Of a stretch of DNA of 64,000 bases, positions 1 to 11,171 are shown piece by piece. A program made the translations under genes and the position numbers. Source of the DNA: Ypsolopha sequella (Eukaryota > Arthropoda > Insecta > Lepidoptera > Ypsolophidae); NCBI GenBank assembly GCA_934047225.1, contig OW203985.1:8759501-8823500 (forward strand), in the 5' to 3' direction. The notes beneath the pieces are model-generated. The model had not been told where the DNA came from and ran no database searches. It saw only the letters and a program-made list of their open reading frames with translations. Positions within the stretch are counted from its first letter, which is position 1, and every line of letters starts with the position of its first letter.

Positions 1-217
1 ACATTTTTATGTCTTTGCACAAAAGCCCGGCAAATTCTACGAGGGTTCCCTTTCTGAACGGGTAAATGGGGCCTTAAATTGTTAGATACAAAGCAAAGTA
101 GAATGGTAAATAGTAAATAGTATTCATAAATTGTATGAAGATAAATGATAATGCAATTAATTAATTTAAAATATAATTTGATTTTTTGCTTTCGTGTATG
201 AATATTATATTATATTA
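1..217. other. AT-rich sequence, nothing recognised
   Basis: No reading frame or repeat recognised before the SINE-like body that follows. Confidence 0.5.
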
Positions 218-425
218 GACAGGGGTAACACAGAGGTTGTGGGTTCGGTCTGTGTGCTTCGAAAGGCACGTTAAAATGTTGGTCTATTTGTGCCCGAAGT
301 GCATAATAATCGTCAGTGAGAAGCGGGTACTTATACCAAGTGTGAACTGTGACATGCATTTCACAGTTTACACTCGGGAACACTGACACACCCTCAGGGA
401 TTCATGTTGTAGTCATATGTGTGTA
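218..425 (+). repeat. SINE-like element, diverged
   Basis: A B-box-like stretch (gtgggttcggtc) is followed by a body shared with the copies at 45.2 and 61.2 kb: cataataatcgtcagtgag, then cactcgggaacac, and a terminal gattcatgttgtagtc. The tRNA-like head is badly eroded. The same body occurs in several places in the window, always with the terminal gattcatgtygtgac motif, so it is a dispersed family. It encodes no protein and would have depended on a LINE for mobility. Confidence 0.55.
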
Positions 426-513
426 TGTAAGGTTTTTATTGCTAATAGTTACTACTTTAATATTAACAAGTAAATATTTCGCGTTAAATTTAAATATCAT
501 ACGAGATATCTTA

Positions 514-622
514 ACATTAGAGTGCATTACAAACTAGAAAATATCAATCAGAAACCAATCCAAAGATTCGAACCTGCGACCTCTTGTTATCAAGACAAGA
601 CAATCACATAACGCCCTCGTGA
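514..622 (-). repeat. tRNA-derived SINE, inverted partner of 969-1105
   Basis: On the minus strand the order is an A-box remnant, cttgataacaagaggtc, a B box (caggttcgaatc) and the body ctgattgatattttctag ending gtaatgcactct. It matches the copy at 969-1105 in opposite orientation but lacks about 30 bp just after the B box. The cttgataac anticodon-like loop suggests an Ile-tRNA-type ancestor, which is an inference from a short motif. Confidence 0.65.
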
Positions 623-667
623 GCGTTCTGTATGTGCGGTACAAGCTAGTATATCAAACAGATGCAA

Positions 668-850
668 AAATAACAGTGGTCAAGTATTTATTATTTATTT
701 ATTTTTTATTTTATTATTCACACAGAAATCCACAGCACATTACAAAAAAATAATAACAGAAAAGATTACCCGAACAGAGGCCAATAAAGGATTCTTCTTA
801 TACTAACTTAAATTGTAAAAAGCATGCAAACAAGAAATCGAAGGTGTATA
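668..850 (-). repeat. Possible retroelement 3' tail
   Basis: A T-rich tract (tatttattatttatttatt) runs into attcacacagaaatccacag and A/T-rich unique sequence. This looks like the 3' untranslated end of a minus-strand retroelement, but no coding sequence is attached, so the assignment is weak. Confidence 0.3.
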
Positions 851-968
851 CAGAAAATTTGATTAATAAAAAATAAAAAAAAACATAATAATTAGTATAG
901 AAAAGGACCAATATTAAACATAGTTAGATTTATATATGATGGAAGAATTCGCCGGTTAGGTAGGAACC

Positions 969-1105
969 TCGGCGGCGCTTTTGGTAGCGCGCTTGTCTTG
1001 ATAACAAGAGGTCACAGGTTCGAATCCTAGCCCAGGGAATTTGTTCAAATTCTTGTCTTTGGATTTGTTTCTGATTGATATTTTCTAGTTTGTAATGCAC
1101 TCTTA
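969..1105 (+). repeat. tRNA-derived SINE
   Basis: The A box (ttttggtagcgcg) and B box (aggttcgaatcc) are spaced as in a tRNA, with cttgataacaag between them. The tail is ctgattgatattttctag. The 5' and 3' ends of the tRNA-like part do not form an acceptor stem, so this is a SINE head, not a functional tRNA gene. The inverted sister copy lies at 514-622, about 350 bp upstream. Confidence 0.7.
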
Positions 1106-1836
1106 TAATATTTAGAGTATTCATAGTGATGGATTTTGCAAAATAAACATAATAATATAATATATGTTGACTAACAACTTCTCCGTAATATGAAATATCA
1201 CAATAAATAAAATTTTAGTTATTACCATTATTATTAGTTATCTTCCCTCTGTGTTATCTATGGACGAGATTCGCTTAGATTAAATTATATTAAGGTGTGG
1301 TAATACGAAAACCATTTCAAGTTTCAGGTTTAATAAGCCGTATTTTCGAACTTTTGGTCTAAAATACCTCATGATTATGATTATTACATCATTCATGATG
1401 ATGAGATGCAACTTCCATTTGCCTTCTTGTGACGTGTCTTGAGAAATGGCTGTTTAGAAATGTGTCCTTTGCTATCAAGATAAATTCATAAAAATTTGCT
1501 GCCGACTCATTTGACAGTTGGATGACAGATGAGTAGATAGACAAAGACAGACCACTTTTTTTATAAGCAATCACACAACACAATCAGTATAATGTTTCAA
1601 ATTCTCAAGTGCCGTCATAACAGACAATTCTATACAAAATTATTTAAAAAATAATAGTTAATATATACATGAAAATAATGAAAACTACGTCCTAAGTTGG
1701 CGTATATTATAAGAAAAAAAAAATTTTTGATGTTAATTATGGGAATTGGTAAATATTTCTTGCATTATTTCTAGCAACCTTTCCCGAGACCTTTTATAAT
1801 GAACTTCGGTCACATAATTGTACAGTTGTCCAACTA
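1106..1836. other. AT-rich spacer
   Basis: No convincing coding or repeat signal. Short open frames here show no recognisable protein motif. Confidence 0.5.
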
Positions 1837-1970
1837 GTCTAGCATAGCAAACCATATCGAGCTCGATAGCGCGTGATACAGTGCTCTTTCTCACTCTGTT
1901 GATCTACCTCGAGAGGGATAGACATGTTGTATCGAGTGGTTAAAACTCGATATGGTCTGCTATGCTAGAC
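1837..1970. mobile_element. Short foldback element (MITE-like)
   Basis: The left end gtctagcatagcaaaccat and the right end atggtctgctatgctagac are inverted repeats of about 27 bp with one mismatch. The interior (ctcgata...tatcgag) pairs loosely as well, so most of the 134 bp can fold on itself. There is no coding capacity. The superfamily is not determined because no clear target duplication is visible. Confidence 0.7.
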
Positions 1971-4513
1971 CCCCAGATGAAAAATGGACGCAAAATGCAA
2001 GTAGCAATTACTCAAATAAAACGAGTGTATAGACGCTGTATTCTTATGTTTCAAATCTGCAACTACAAATGTCTGGGTAAGTTTATTTCTACATGAATTA
2101 TTTTTCAAATTAACACGAAAGTATTACGTTTACATTGATGTGTATAGTTTAATAAAAACCAGAACAAAAACAAAATTGAATAAATATTATTTTAAAGCCC
2201 TTTTTTAGCTTTTAATTAAGTATTTTAAACACATTATAAATAAATAAAAAGTATGAATTATTTATATTTATAATATTTTTGAAATTATAAAATGAGACAA
2301 TCTTTAAGTTGAAAAAATTTATTTGATTATTTTGGAATGTTTGATCTCAAATCTCGTATTTTAGTGGTGGCTGGTGGTGATTCAGCAACAAAAGACCGCT
2401 CAATAACTGAAAATAGCGGTCATAAAGGATATCAGGAAGAAAACACGATTTCAACAGTAACACTAAATGGCAAAATGAAGGCGAGAAATATAAAATTTTC
2501 CGAGGAAAACTGACGTGAAGGATTGTCAGTGCTGAATAATTGAGAATCACTAGTTATGCTCGTGTTGATAGACCGAGAGCTGCCGATGACCATTAAAGTG
2601 AAGTAACATTAGACAACCTTAATCTTCTCGTTGTTATAATCTAGGTTATCTGAACAAGAAAACTTGAAATTAGCTAAAAGATAGCTAAAGATACTTTGAC
2701 ATCTGGAGGATCATAATATAAAAATAAAAAAAAACGGGTTGTGTCAGACATACTTATAGTACTGCCTCTTTACTTAATCAAAGATGAAAAAATCAATGAC
2801 CGAAGAGAATATAGTCACCGTGTCAATAACGGCGCATTCGCTTACGAGGTCATTTCAAAATTTTCACTATCCCGTTCAAATAAGCACTAAATTATCATGA
2901 ATAATAACTAGAAAACTAGAAAAGGGTGAATATAAAAAATAATGAACGATTAAAAAGTAACAATCAATATAAGAGATCAAATTATCCTTCGTTAAAATAG
3001 TCGATCCCGAAGTGACATGCGAATTCTGAACATGCCTCCCTATACGACCTGCGAATAAAGAAGCATTCCATTCAAAAAAGTTTAAAAAATAAATTCATTT
3101 TGTTAATTTCTGAAATTTGACATTTATATCGAGTGATATATGTTTATACATTAGAGCCATCCTAGGATTGTTCAGTTCTTCTGACTGCTTTATAAAAAAA
3201 GAATTCCACGAAATTTATAGGTAAAAGGTCCTACACATTTTTATCTTTCTTTATAAAATATTATATTTTATTATTATTTATTTGTTATACTTTGCAAAAA
3301 CAAACACGCTCACTCCCAACCAAGCTTACTTTTTTTTTTGTTCAGATAACTTACAACATTTTCAGATTCAGTAGCTCTCGTACTATTGAACAGCAAACCG
3401 TTAATCAAAAAAGTAAAAAAGAGCGGGAACACTCCGTAGATCGGAACGTGAGTTTCGATGTAGCGAAGGCTCGTATTTCCTAATTTTTCCGCAATTTTCC
3501 CAGGAACAAGTTTCACATATTGGCTGGAGAGTGCAATAGGAGCCTTTTTGCTTTGTTCTTTGTAATTAGAAAGTATGTGTGGAATAATTCATACCGCTCG
3601 GTGTTAAATTGGTGTGGCTTTTATGATATTGCTTTTGCAATATGTAAGATATATTACTAGAAAATGAGCTCGTATACTAATAACAAACAAAGAAAAAAAT
3701 AGTTTTGTCTTGTTACTACAAAAAAAAGATTACATATATATTTGAAGAACTACATAGGTATTTTTAAACACACAATATATATGTTAACCTTTGCCATGCC
3801 TTGAAAATTGTGTAATTTTGATTATCTGTACTTTAAAGATGGTGACTATTCCATATCAAGAAAAGCGAGCGATCTAGGTACGCCAAAATTTCCAAAATAC
3901 TTATCCCTAATGAGTTAGTCCGAAGTTAGAGGTCGCAATTGGGATATCATGCAAGGGGGTACGCAGGTGGGGGGAAGCTGCCCTACTCCTAACCTAAATC
4001 TTGGATTCAAGTTCTAAAACCAATTGATAACAAATATGTTTTATTTATTATGAAAGTATATGATGTTTGCTGTGCGTCCGCGAGAAAATTAGGATATTTA
4101 ACCTGTAAAAAATTGCGAAAGATTTCCGAAAAAAATAACCATTAATCTGTCCCCCTCCCACGTGAAATTCTGCACTATTGTTGACACGTTAACAGTTATT
4201 TGTTATCGGTATCAGTTAAACCAAAATATTGTATCTAGAGGACTGGAAAGCTACCCTGCTGTATTATAGTTTTACTAGTACGGAGGGTAGAAATATCGAT
4301 TAATTAATCTTGCTTGTTTAATGTAAAACCTATGGTTAAGTCTGATGATGTTTTTAATTTATAAGTGTTAATTGTTGGTTTTTGAAATGAAAATAATAAT
4401 TATTATTATTATCTGCTATTTTCAAATTTCAAACAATTCCCACAAAAAGTTAGGTCAAAAAAAGAAGAGAAGAAAGGCACATTATATTCATGTCTTGGAA
4501 TTAATATGTATTA
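1971..4513. other. AT-rich spacer with a dispersed repeat at 2938-3058
   Basis: Apart from the 2938-3058 repeat I see no supported feature. Open frames near 2.35-2.55 and 3.3-3.5 kb show no family motif and overlap on both strands, as chance frames do. Confidence 0.45.
2938..3058 (+). repeat. Dispersed repeat, partner at 19272-19372
   Basis: Contains aatgaacgattaaaaagtaa, then gatcaaattatcc and gaagtgacatgc. The same order of motifs appears at 19272-19372. No coding capacity; family unknown. Confidence 0.5.
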
Positions 4514-4890
4514 AATAGTAATTTATGCTACAAGGGCGAAAAGGAATAAATTACGAAAAAGATTTAAAACACGAGCGTAGCGAGTGTTTTAATCGTAACT
4601 GAGTAATTTATTGATCTTAGGCCCGTGTATCATACTGCGTTTTTCAATGCATAGTGTGAGGAAATAAAACAAATATAATCTTGTAAATTATGATTGGCTC
4701 AAATGGACTGTAACCAGAGCCCGTAAACAGTGGAAAAAAAGTATAATATTTATGGTGCACAGGTAAGGCTGCAGTTAGCCAACCATTGTAAAAAAAATAA
4801 AAAAAATAATAATAATAGAGCAAAATAATCGACTTTCTGTTCGGTTTTGATGCATAAAAAGTGGGCCTTTACGAGCACTTGCATTGAAAA
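4514..4890 (-). mobile_element. Family A composite hairpin repeat, copy 1
   Basis: One of six copies in the window. Read on the minus strand it starts ttttcaatgcaagtgctcg and ends with the constant tail actatt, here with the variant agtaatttatgctac. It holds the palindromic block aaaacacgagcgtagcgagt and the inner atagtgtgagg motif. It is non-coding and non-autonomous; no transposase source is present in the window. Confidence 0.8.
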
Positions 4891-5304
4891 CAACGTTTTA
4901 AGTAATTATTCGCATTGGTAAAGGGCGTACGGTAGTACCATAAAAATTTATTATGAAAAATAATGCACATAAAATTTTCACCACTTTTCGGCATAGGTCG
5001 TATTTCCGAAAGCTTTCTAAAGAAAATCTGTGATAGATAGTGCACGACGACATCCTTAGTAGATCGCATAGACAAAGTCTATGGTGGATCTGTTTGCAGA
5101 TGTTCTAAAATAGCTTTAACTCCTATTTTCTCTATTATAATCATTGACTTATCTACCCAGGCCAATGATTATAATTATAGGTTATAAAATGCTAGTGCAA
5201 TGTTTAGGTGTCATACAAATTATGTTTCGCCAGTTTTCGGCAATGTTCAGATGTTCAATGTTCACCGTGTTATCATGTATCACCGAAATGAAATATTCAT
5301 CATT
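4891..5304. other. Spacer between family A copy 1 and the RTE fragment
   Basis: No recognisable gene or repeat. Small frames present, none with a motif. Confidence 0.4.
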
Positions 5305-5715
5305 ATCATCATCATTCAGCCCACGTCCATCCACTGTTGGACATAGGCCTCTTCTTCACGCTATTTTTATCGGTCTCTCGCCAGCCTCGCCCATTCCCCA
5401 AACAGCCCTGACGATATAACTTCGCCATCGAGCCATCGGTCTACCTATTCACCGCTTTCCTGGCCTCGGCTGCCACTCTTTAACTGCCCTAGTCCACCGT
5501 CCCTCTTCCCGTCTAGCCAGATGTCCCATCCTTCTCCACTTTCGTTTACCGACATCTTGGACTCTAGTACATCGTCGAATCTCGACCTTCGGTACACGAT
5601 CCACAAGAGAGATGCCTAGCATGGCTCGCTCTATAGCCCTCTGCGCCACTTTTATTTTGTGGATGTGAGTTTTGATTGGCGTCCATGTCCAGTAAGTAAA
5701 GGGAGGACACACTGG
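5305..5715 (-). pseudogene. RTE-clade non-LTR retrotransposon fragment (C-terminus of ORF2)
   Basis: The minus-strand translation carries KVAQRAIERAMLGISLVDRV, then RWRMGHLARR-like and GRWTRAVKEWQPRPGKR residues. In my knowledge of the family this is the conserved block after the reverse transcriptase fingers and palm of RTE-type elements (AQRAMERAMLGISLRDR ... GHVARR ... WRPR.GKR). The 5' part of the reverse transcriptase and the endonuclease are missing. Downstream, in other frames, the strand continues through GLCPTVDGRG-like sequence to about 5305, where the familiar catcatcatcattcagccc tail (plus-strand sense) appears. It is a dead, 5'-truncated insertion with frameshifts and no catalytic domain left. 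Confidence 0.75.
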
Positions 5716-6189
5716 TTGAATGTCTTGGTATTAAATTTCTCCACTAAAAGTTATTACCAATGTTAAATTATAAAAGCAATTTTCAAGGCAACGAGCAATG
5801 GAAGTGGTTGGTTATAGATAAACAGTGATCAAAGAGCCTTTAGAAATAGACATAGCTTTGTGACATCCCGTCTTTTAGTCAACGACTACAGTCCAAACAA
5901 AAGAGAAGGCAGATAATATAAACATGGAAAGGAGGAATTTAATCCACTTTATCTTCTGTATCAAGAAATTATTTATTACTAAGCCTCACATAAAATATAT
6001 TAAGTCGTTAATACATTTGTGCATATATTTACTTTGGTAATTCACGTTTTCACTTTTGTGTAGGCTAATGTCCTGGGACTGACTTAAATTTAATTACGAA
6101 ATGGGTTTCTATAATGTAATTATGTACTTGCAATTAAATAAATAAAATAAAATTATAAATTATTAAAATATATGTATATATTTTGTTGT
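5716..6189. other. AT-rich spacer
   Basis: Nothing recognised between the RTE fragment and family A copy 2. Confidence 0.45.
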
Positions 6190-6584
6190 AATAGTAGTTT
6201 ATGCTACTAGGGCGAAAAGGAATAAATCACGAGGACGATTTAAAACACGAGCATAGCGAGTGTTTTAAACGTAACCGAGTAATTTATTGCTTTTACGCCC
6301 GTGTATCATACTACGTTTTTTAATGCATAGTGTGAGGAAATGAAAACAAATATAATCTTGTGAACTTTAAATTATGATTGGCTCAAAAGGATTGTATCCA
6401 GAGCCGTTAAACAGTGGAAAAAAAAGTACAACATCTATGGTACACAGGAAAGGCTGCAGGTTAGCCAACCATTGCAAATAAATTAAAAAAAATAATAATA
6501 ATAAAGCCCTAGGGCAAAATAATCGACTTTCTGTTCGGTTTTGATGCATAAAAAGTGGGCTTTTACGAGCACATGCATTGAAAA
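6190..6584 (-). mobile_element. Family A composite hairpin repeat, copy 2
   Basis: Near full length at 395 bp. Begins (plus sense) aatagtagtttatgctact and ends tgcattgaaaa. The palindromic block aaaacacgagcatagcgagt and the gggcgaaaaggaataaatc arm are intact. Oriented like copy 1 and opposite to copies 3-6. Confidence 0.85.
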
Positions 6585-7127
6585 ATATTTAAAAGAAACA
6601 CTTCGGTATAGTTATATATTTCCCCACTATGCGAAAACGATACCTTTTACAATGTATGTAAGTGACTTCAGTAGGTGAACATTTATATGACACCATAGTA
6701 CAGTTACCCCATGTCACGTGGGTAAAGTCAAAGTCAAAAGCAAGTAAAAAAAATACGTCATATTGCTTATTGCGAAGAAACATGTTACAGTCTTAAATTT
6801 AGTGATCGAATAAACAAAAAAAAGGTACCTTTTGTGTAGTAATGTATAGTTATATACACACACTAGTCTAACACACTATTCATAGTCCCATACCACGAAA
6901 TCCAGTTTTGCTAAGTGGGAATGTCGATCCACTCGTCCGGTTGTCTAAATTATGTATGAACGTGAATAGGGGTGGAGTGTTTCAGTTTACCACATGCTAG
7001 CAATTAAATTATACAGAAAAGTAAAAAAACAGCTTACATTTTCAACTACATGTTGCTCTACTTATTGGACTAATAATAATAATATTAATAATGTTTATCT
7101 GCGTAAAGAGAACTCAAGATTAGTACA
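6585..7127. other. AT-rich spacer
   Basis: No supported feature. Includes a short run of taataataat. Confidence 0.4.
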
Positions 7128-7522
7128 TTTTCAATGCATGTGCTCGTAAAGGCCCACTTTTTATGCATCAAAACCGAACAGAAAGTCGATTATTTTGCCC
7201 TAGGGCTTTATTATTTTTTTTTTATTTTTGTTTATTTACAATGGTTGGCTAACCTGTGGCTTTCCTGTGTACCATAGATGTTATACTTTTTTTTCCACTG
7301 TTTAACGGCTCTGGATACAGTCCTTTTGAGCCAATTATAATTTAAAGTTCACAAGATTATATTTGTTTTCATTTCCTCACACTATGCATTGAAAAACGTA
7401 GTATGGTACACGGGCGTAAAAGCAATAAATTACTCGGTTACGTTTAAAACACTCGCTACGCTCGTGTTTTAAATCGTCCTCGTAATTGATTCCTTTGCGC
7501 CCTTTTAGCATAAACTACTATT
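7128..7522 (+). mobile_element. Family A composite hairpin repeat, copy 3
   Basis: The clearest copy. Two modules are visible. The left module, 7128-7395, is bounded by the inverted pair TTTTCAATGCAT / ATGCATTGAAAA. The right module, 7396-7522, is a foldback: gtatggtacacgggcgtaaa and aataaattactcgg pair with the inverted copies near the end (gcgccc, ttagcataaactacta) around a centre of aaacactcgctacgctcgtg. No coding sequence. The two-module build is repeated in all six copies. Confidence 0.85.
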
Positions 7523-7671
7523 AAAACGATCTTTCGGCTAGTGAAAATGATTTTTTGCGTAAACTAAACTACAAAAATAGCCTGTATTTTAAGCATAGAG
7601 TATGTTAGGTACCTTAGGCACTGACCACTTTTACAAGCAACGAGCATGTGGAATTTTGAACGCGTCTGCGT

Positions 7672-7800
7672 ACACAATACAATACAACTTTATTTGTACA
7701 CCATGAAAAAAGGAACAGAAATATAATTACTTATTATGTAGCACAAACAGGCGGCCTTATCGCTTAAAGCGATCTCTTCCAGACAACCTTTGGGTGGATG
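7672..7800 (-). repeat. Non-LTR retrotransposon 3' end
   Basis: On the minus strand the sequence reads through catccacccaaaggttgtct, agagatcgctttaagcgata and aggccgcctgtttgtgct, and ends in aataaagttgtattgtattg. From memory this is a very common lepidopteran LINE 3' end with a short tandem tail in place of plain poly(A). A sister copy lies at 31284-31410. The coding part is missing. Confidence 0.65.
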
Positions 7801-8137
7801 AAACTGTTTAGAACGATTGCTGAAATGGTGGTGTACTATTTTACTGTACACATTTTTCAGCCAAAGCCAAGCGTAATGCAACTGTTCCACGCGCTTGAGT
7901 TCAATATCTCAAGTTTCTTGAGACAGCTTGGTCAGTTTAATAAAACCTGCATATCTTTATATCACAAAAGAAAGCTTCATTACCGCTACTAGCTCCATGA
8001 ACGTAGACGTAAAGCTGGAAGTATTTAACCTATGCAAATTGTTCTGTCAGTATTGATCAGAAGAAGTGATATGGCTTGACTTTGTTTGTACAGAATATTC
8101 AAATTATAGAATTAAATGAGACTTGAGGATAATTCAT
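7801..8137. other. Spacer
   Basis: No supported feature. Short frames overlap on both strands. Confidence 0.4.
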
Positions 8138-8318
8138 GATTTATATAAAAACGGCTCACCTCAATACGTGTTATGATCGGGAAAGCCGACCAGTTTGAGG
8201 CGTAACGTCGTCGCGTAAACGTCTTTACTCGCCCAGATGAAGGCAGTCTAAATCTGCTGAAACTGGTCGGCTTTCCCGATCATAACACGTATTAAGGTGA
8301 GCCGATTTTATATAAATC
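8138..8318. mobile_element. Foldback element with 58 bp inverted repeats
   Basis: Left arm gatttatataaaaacggctc onward and right arm ending gagccgattttatataaatc are near-perfect inverted repeats. They include cgtgttatgatcgggaaagc / gctttcccgatcataacacg. The 65 bp centre contains gtcgtcgcgtaaacgtcttt and a hammerhead-like block at 8231-8271. A related but one-armed copy is at 44455-44575. Non-coding. Confidence 0.85.
8231..8271 (+). ncRNA. Degenerate hammerhead-like motif
   Basis: The core reads gcc cagatga a ggcag tctaaat ctgct gaaa ctg gtc ggc. Compared with the hammerhead core CUGANGA it has A in place of the second core base. Stem II (ggcag/ctgct), GAAA, the gtc triplet and stem I (gcc/ggc) match the 44.5 kb copy. 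It is probably inactive as written because that core U is normally invariant. Confidence 0.35.
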
Positions 8319-9656
8319 AGAAAATTCAAAGTTTTTGTTCACTTCAAATTTCATACTTTCCATGGAAGCACATAACTTCGATTCACTTCAAATTTCATTC
8401 TCTGGAATTAAAAAGTCTAGTTAAATTGTTGATTTCCAGGATTTTATGATTCTTTTAAGGAACTTGGCGTATATCCGTACTGTAAATATGCATATTCTTG
8501 AAAAAATATGACAATATTGTCTCACGATTTTGACCATAGCGTATGACTACGATTGACATCTTAAACGGGGGTGTGGGAACTATTTACTAACGTCCCCGTG
8601 GCTGAAGTTGTGGACCAAACCAACACCCTCCTGTATAAGGTAACTTTGTTTATTTTTGCTTAATTTCATACTGACGTATTTAATCTGCAAAATTTCATTT
8701 TGGCTCCCCTTGAACTGAGCGACTCACGGTTAGGCTCGAATGTTAACGGGATCAAAAACATTATTGAGGCAATAAATCATCGAAACCTCTACCTCTACCT
8801 GTGACTTAGTAACACCTAATTTAGAGGGAGTTTATTAACACACAGTTTACTAGTCTTTTGCCCGCAGCTCCACCCACGTTTATTCAATCTTTGCCCAGTC
8901 TTCGGCTTGATGGTCATTTTGTCGATACCTTTCATAGACTTATATGTCGACCAGGACGGCAATTCTGGCACTTGCGACAAATTTGCAAAGGCCAAAGGTG
9001 GGTGATTTTTAGAAGCTCTTTGCACAGAAACGTATCAAGCCTTTAAAATAAAACCCTTTTACCCGGATTAATCAAATGTTTTACATGTCTTTAAAGGAGT
9101 TTTACTTATTAGTATTATCATCACACGGCATTTGTCACGCAATTAACGAAGTCGTATGAAACATAAAGCGTGCGAAAAATGTTGCGAGAATAGCCGCCCA
9201 GGGTCACTATGATGGTAATAATTAAAACCGCATCCAAATCCGTTGAGTAGTAGTCGAGTTAAAACGGAACATACATACAGACAGATTAAAAAAATACAAA
9301 CATTTTTAGTTTTGGCTTCATCACAATATTTCATTCAAAATTTCGCAAATGTATTCAAATACAGACACAACTTTTTTAATACTTTACTAAAAGTACCAAC
9401 AACTACTGTAATTAAAACGACAACAACTATTTGTATGAGGGTTAAATCATAATTAGTATTGATTATCTACCTAATGAACTATAATTTCAGAAGTAAGAAT
9501 ACCACGTAAACATTTTTCAGACGTGGACGAAATTAATGAACTAGTATTTAGTGTGAAAAGGATTCGCCCACGTGCACCGACAACCATACATAGTCACCAC
9601 TTCAGTATTGAAAAAAAAAGTAAACGAGGAAGTATAATCTGAGGAAAAAATATGTC
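8319..9656. other. Spacer with one short dispersed repeat
   Basis: Contains the 8846-8893 repeat. Otherwise there are only small overlapping frames on both strands with no family motif. Confidence 0.4.
8846..8893 (+). repeat. Short dispersed repeat, partner at 62716-62772
   Basis: The stretch cttttgcccgcagctccacc followed by cacgtttattcaatctttgc matches the minus strand near 62.74 kb. This looks like the conserved end of a common lepidopteran element whose ends read actagctttttgcccgcggc in its usual form (from memory). Confidence 0.5.
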
Positions 9657-9781
9657 TTTTTATTACTAGCTTTTGAATGTCATCATTCGACTGATGAAGG
9701 CCCCATACCGAGGGCCGAAATATATCGAATTATAATTTTTTTAATTGTTTTAATAACACTACTAATCAAAAGCTAGTAAAA
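9657..9781. mobile_element. Foldback with central hammerhead-like core
   Basis: ttttattactagcttttga (9657-9675) and tcaaaagctagtaaaa (9766-9781) are inverted repeats. The motif at 9685-9730 sits between them. Element ends and class are uncertain. Confidence 0.55.
9685..9730 (+). ncRNA. Hammerhead ribozyme-like motif
   Basis: Layout: stem I strand ATTCGA (9685-9690), core CTGATGA (9691-9697), an extra A, stem II GGCCC (9699-9703) with GGGCC (9712-9716), GAAA (9717-9720), a minimal stem III of one A-U pair closing a two-base loop, cleavage triplet ATA, then stem I strand TCGAAT (9725-9730). This is the order of a type I hammerhead with a very short stem III, a form known from Penelope-like retroelements. 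The additional A between the core and stem II departs from the consensus. Self-cleavage is an inference. Confidence 0.4.
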
Positions 9782-10126
9782 GTTAAATATAATATATTTA
9801 TAAATCTTTTTATTACTAACACATGTATTGTTGTGGCAGGCAAATAGTAAAATTCCACCGTTTATATACGGCATTTTACAAACAGCTGTTCGGCAAATTG
9901 AAAAATGCCCGCCGCCGTTTGGAAAAAATAATTCGAAATTTTTTAGAAAGCCGAAATCCAATGTGTTTCATTAAAAAGTAAAAATTAGGTGCGACGACGA
10001 GCGCTCGTATTTTTATTTAATTATATTTATAAACGAAATTATTTGTAAAAGATACATACATACCTAAATGTTAAGATTTCCACTGTGAAAGTGGACGTAA
10101 ACAAGTAAGCAATGTGTATTATGCAT
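9782..10126. other. AT-rich spacer
   Basis: Nothing recognised. Confidence 0.4.
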
Positions 10127-10498
10127 TTTTCAATGCAAGTGCTCGTAAAGGCCCTTTTTTTATGCATCAAAACCGAACAGAAAGTCGATTATTTTGTCCT
10201 AGGGCTTTTTTTTGTTTTTTTATTTATTTACAATGGTTGGCTAACCTGCAACCTTTTTTGCTTATAAATGTTATACTTTTTTTTTCACTGTTTAACGGCT
10301 CTGGATACATCACATTTAATGAATCATAATTTCAAGTTCACAAGATTATTTTATTTTATTTCCTCACACTATGCATTGAAAAATGTAGTATGATACACGG
10401 GCGTAAGAGCAATAAATTACTCGGTTACGTTTAAAACACTCGCTATGCTCCTGTTTTAAATCGTCCTCGTATTCGCCCTTGTAGCATAATCTACTATT
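10127..10498 (+). mobile_element. Family A composite hairpin repeat, copy 4
   Basis: Starts ttttcaatgcaagtgctcg and ends gtagcataatctactatt. Slightly shortened between cgtcctcgt and attcgccctt, so the right foldback arm has lost about 12 bp. Confidence 0.8.
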
Positions 10499-11171
10499 AT
10501 TACTATGAATGTAAGATGTATAATGTGCCACTATTCTTACCTTAGTGGAAATATTGCTGTGCCCGATAAGGGTAGCTAAGTTCTTAAGTTCCTTTAAAAA
10601 TGTAATACCTGTGTACACTTAGTCTTATATGTAAGTATAATTATACATAATATTATACATATTGGGAGCCGAGCTAAGTGGAACGGAGCGAGGCGACCTT
10701 CAATAGTTCTAACAGAATTACTATATGCCGAGGCAAATTAGAAAATGCCGAATTCTACTATTTGACGATTTGTCAAATAGCAAAATAGCGAGCGTTTAGA
10801 AACTGACGACGCCATTTGTCGAAATTTCACTATAGGTATTTATTTACCTGCAACATTGTCACCTCGATTTGCTGCTTGCGTGCTGTGTTGTCTGTCTAAT
10901 TTTAAACTTATAATTAGTTCCTAGACAACGTCTGTCGAACTTCTTAACAAATAATAAACATAATAATATTATCATCACGACATCGAGGAGCTTTGCAGAG
11001 GTGAGTTGAGGCCTTTCCATCGACGCTTTTAATTTCCCAGTGATAGATCGCATACATAAGTACAAGCTATTTAAGGTACGAAGATTTACCTTACTGTGTT
11101 TGCCTTTACCGCCAGGATGTCATTAGTATACAAATACTTTACACATTAATTCCGAAAAACTCATTGGTGCA

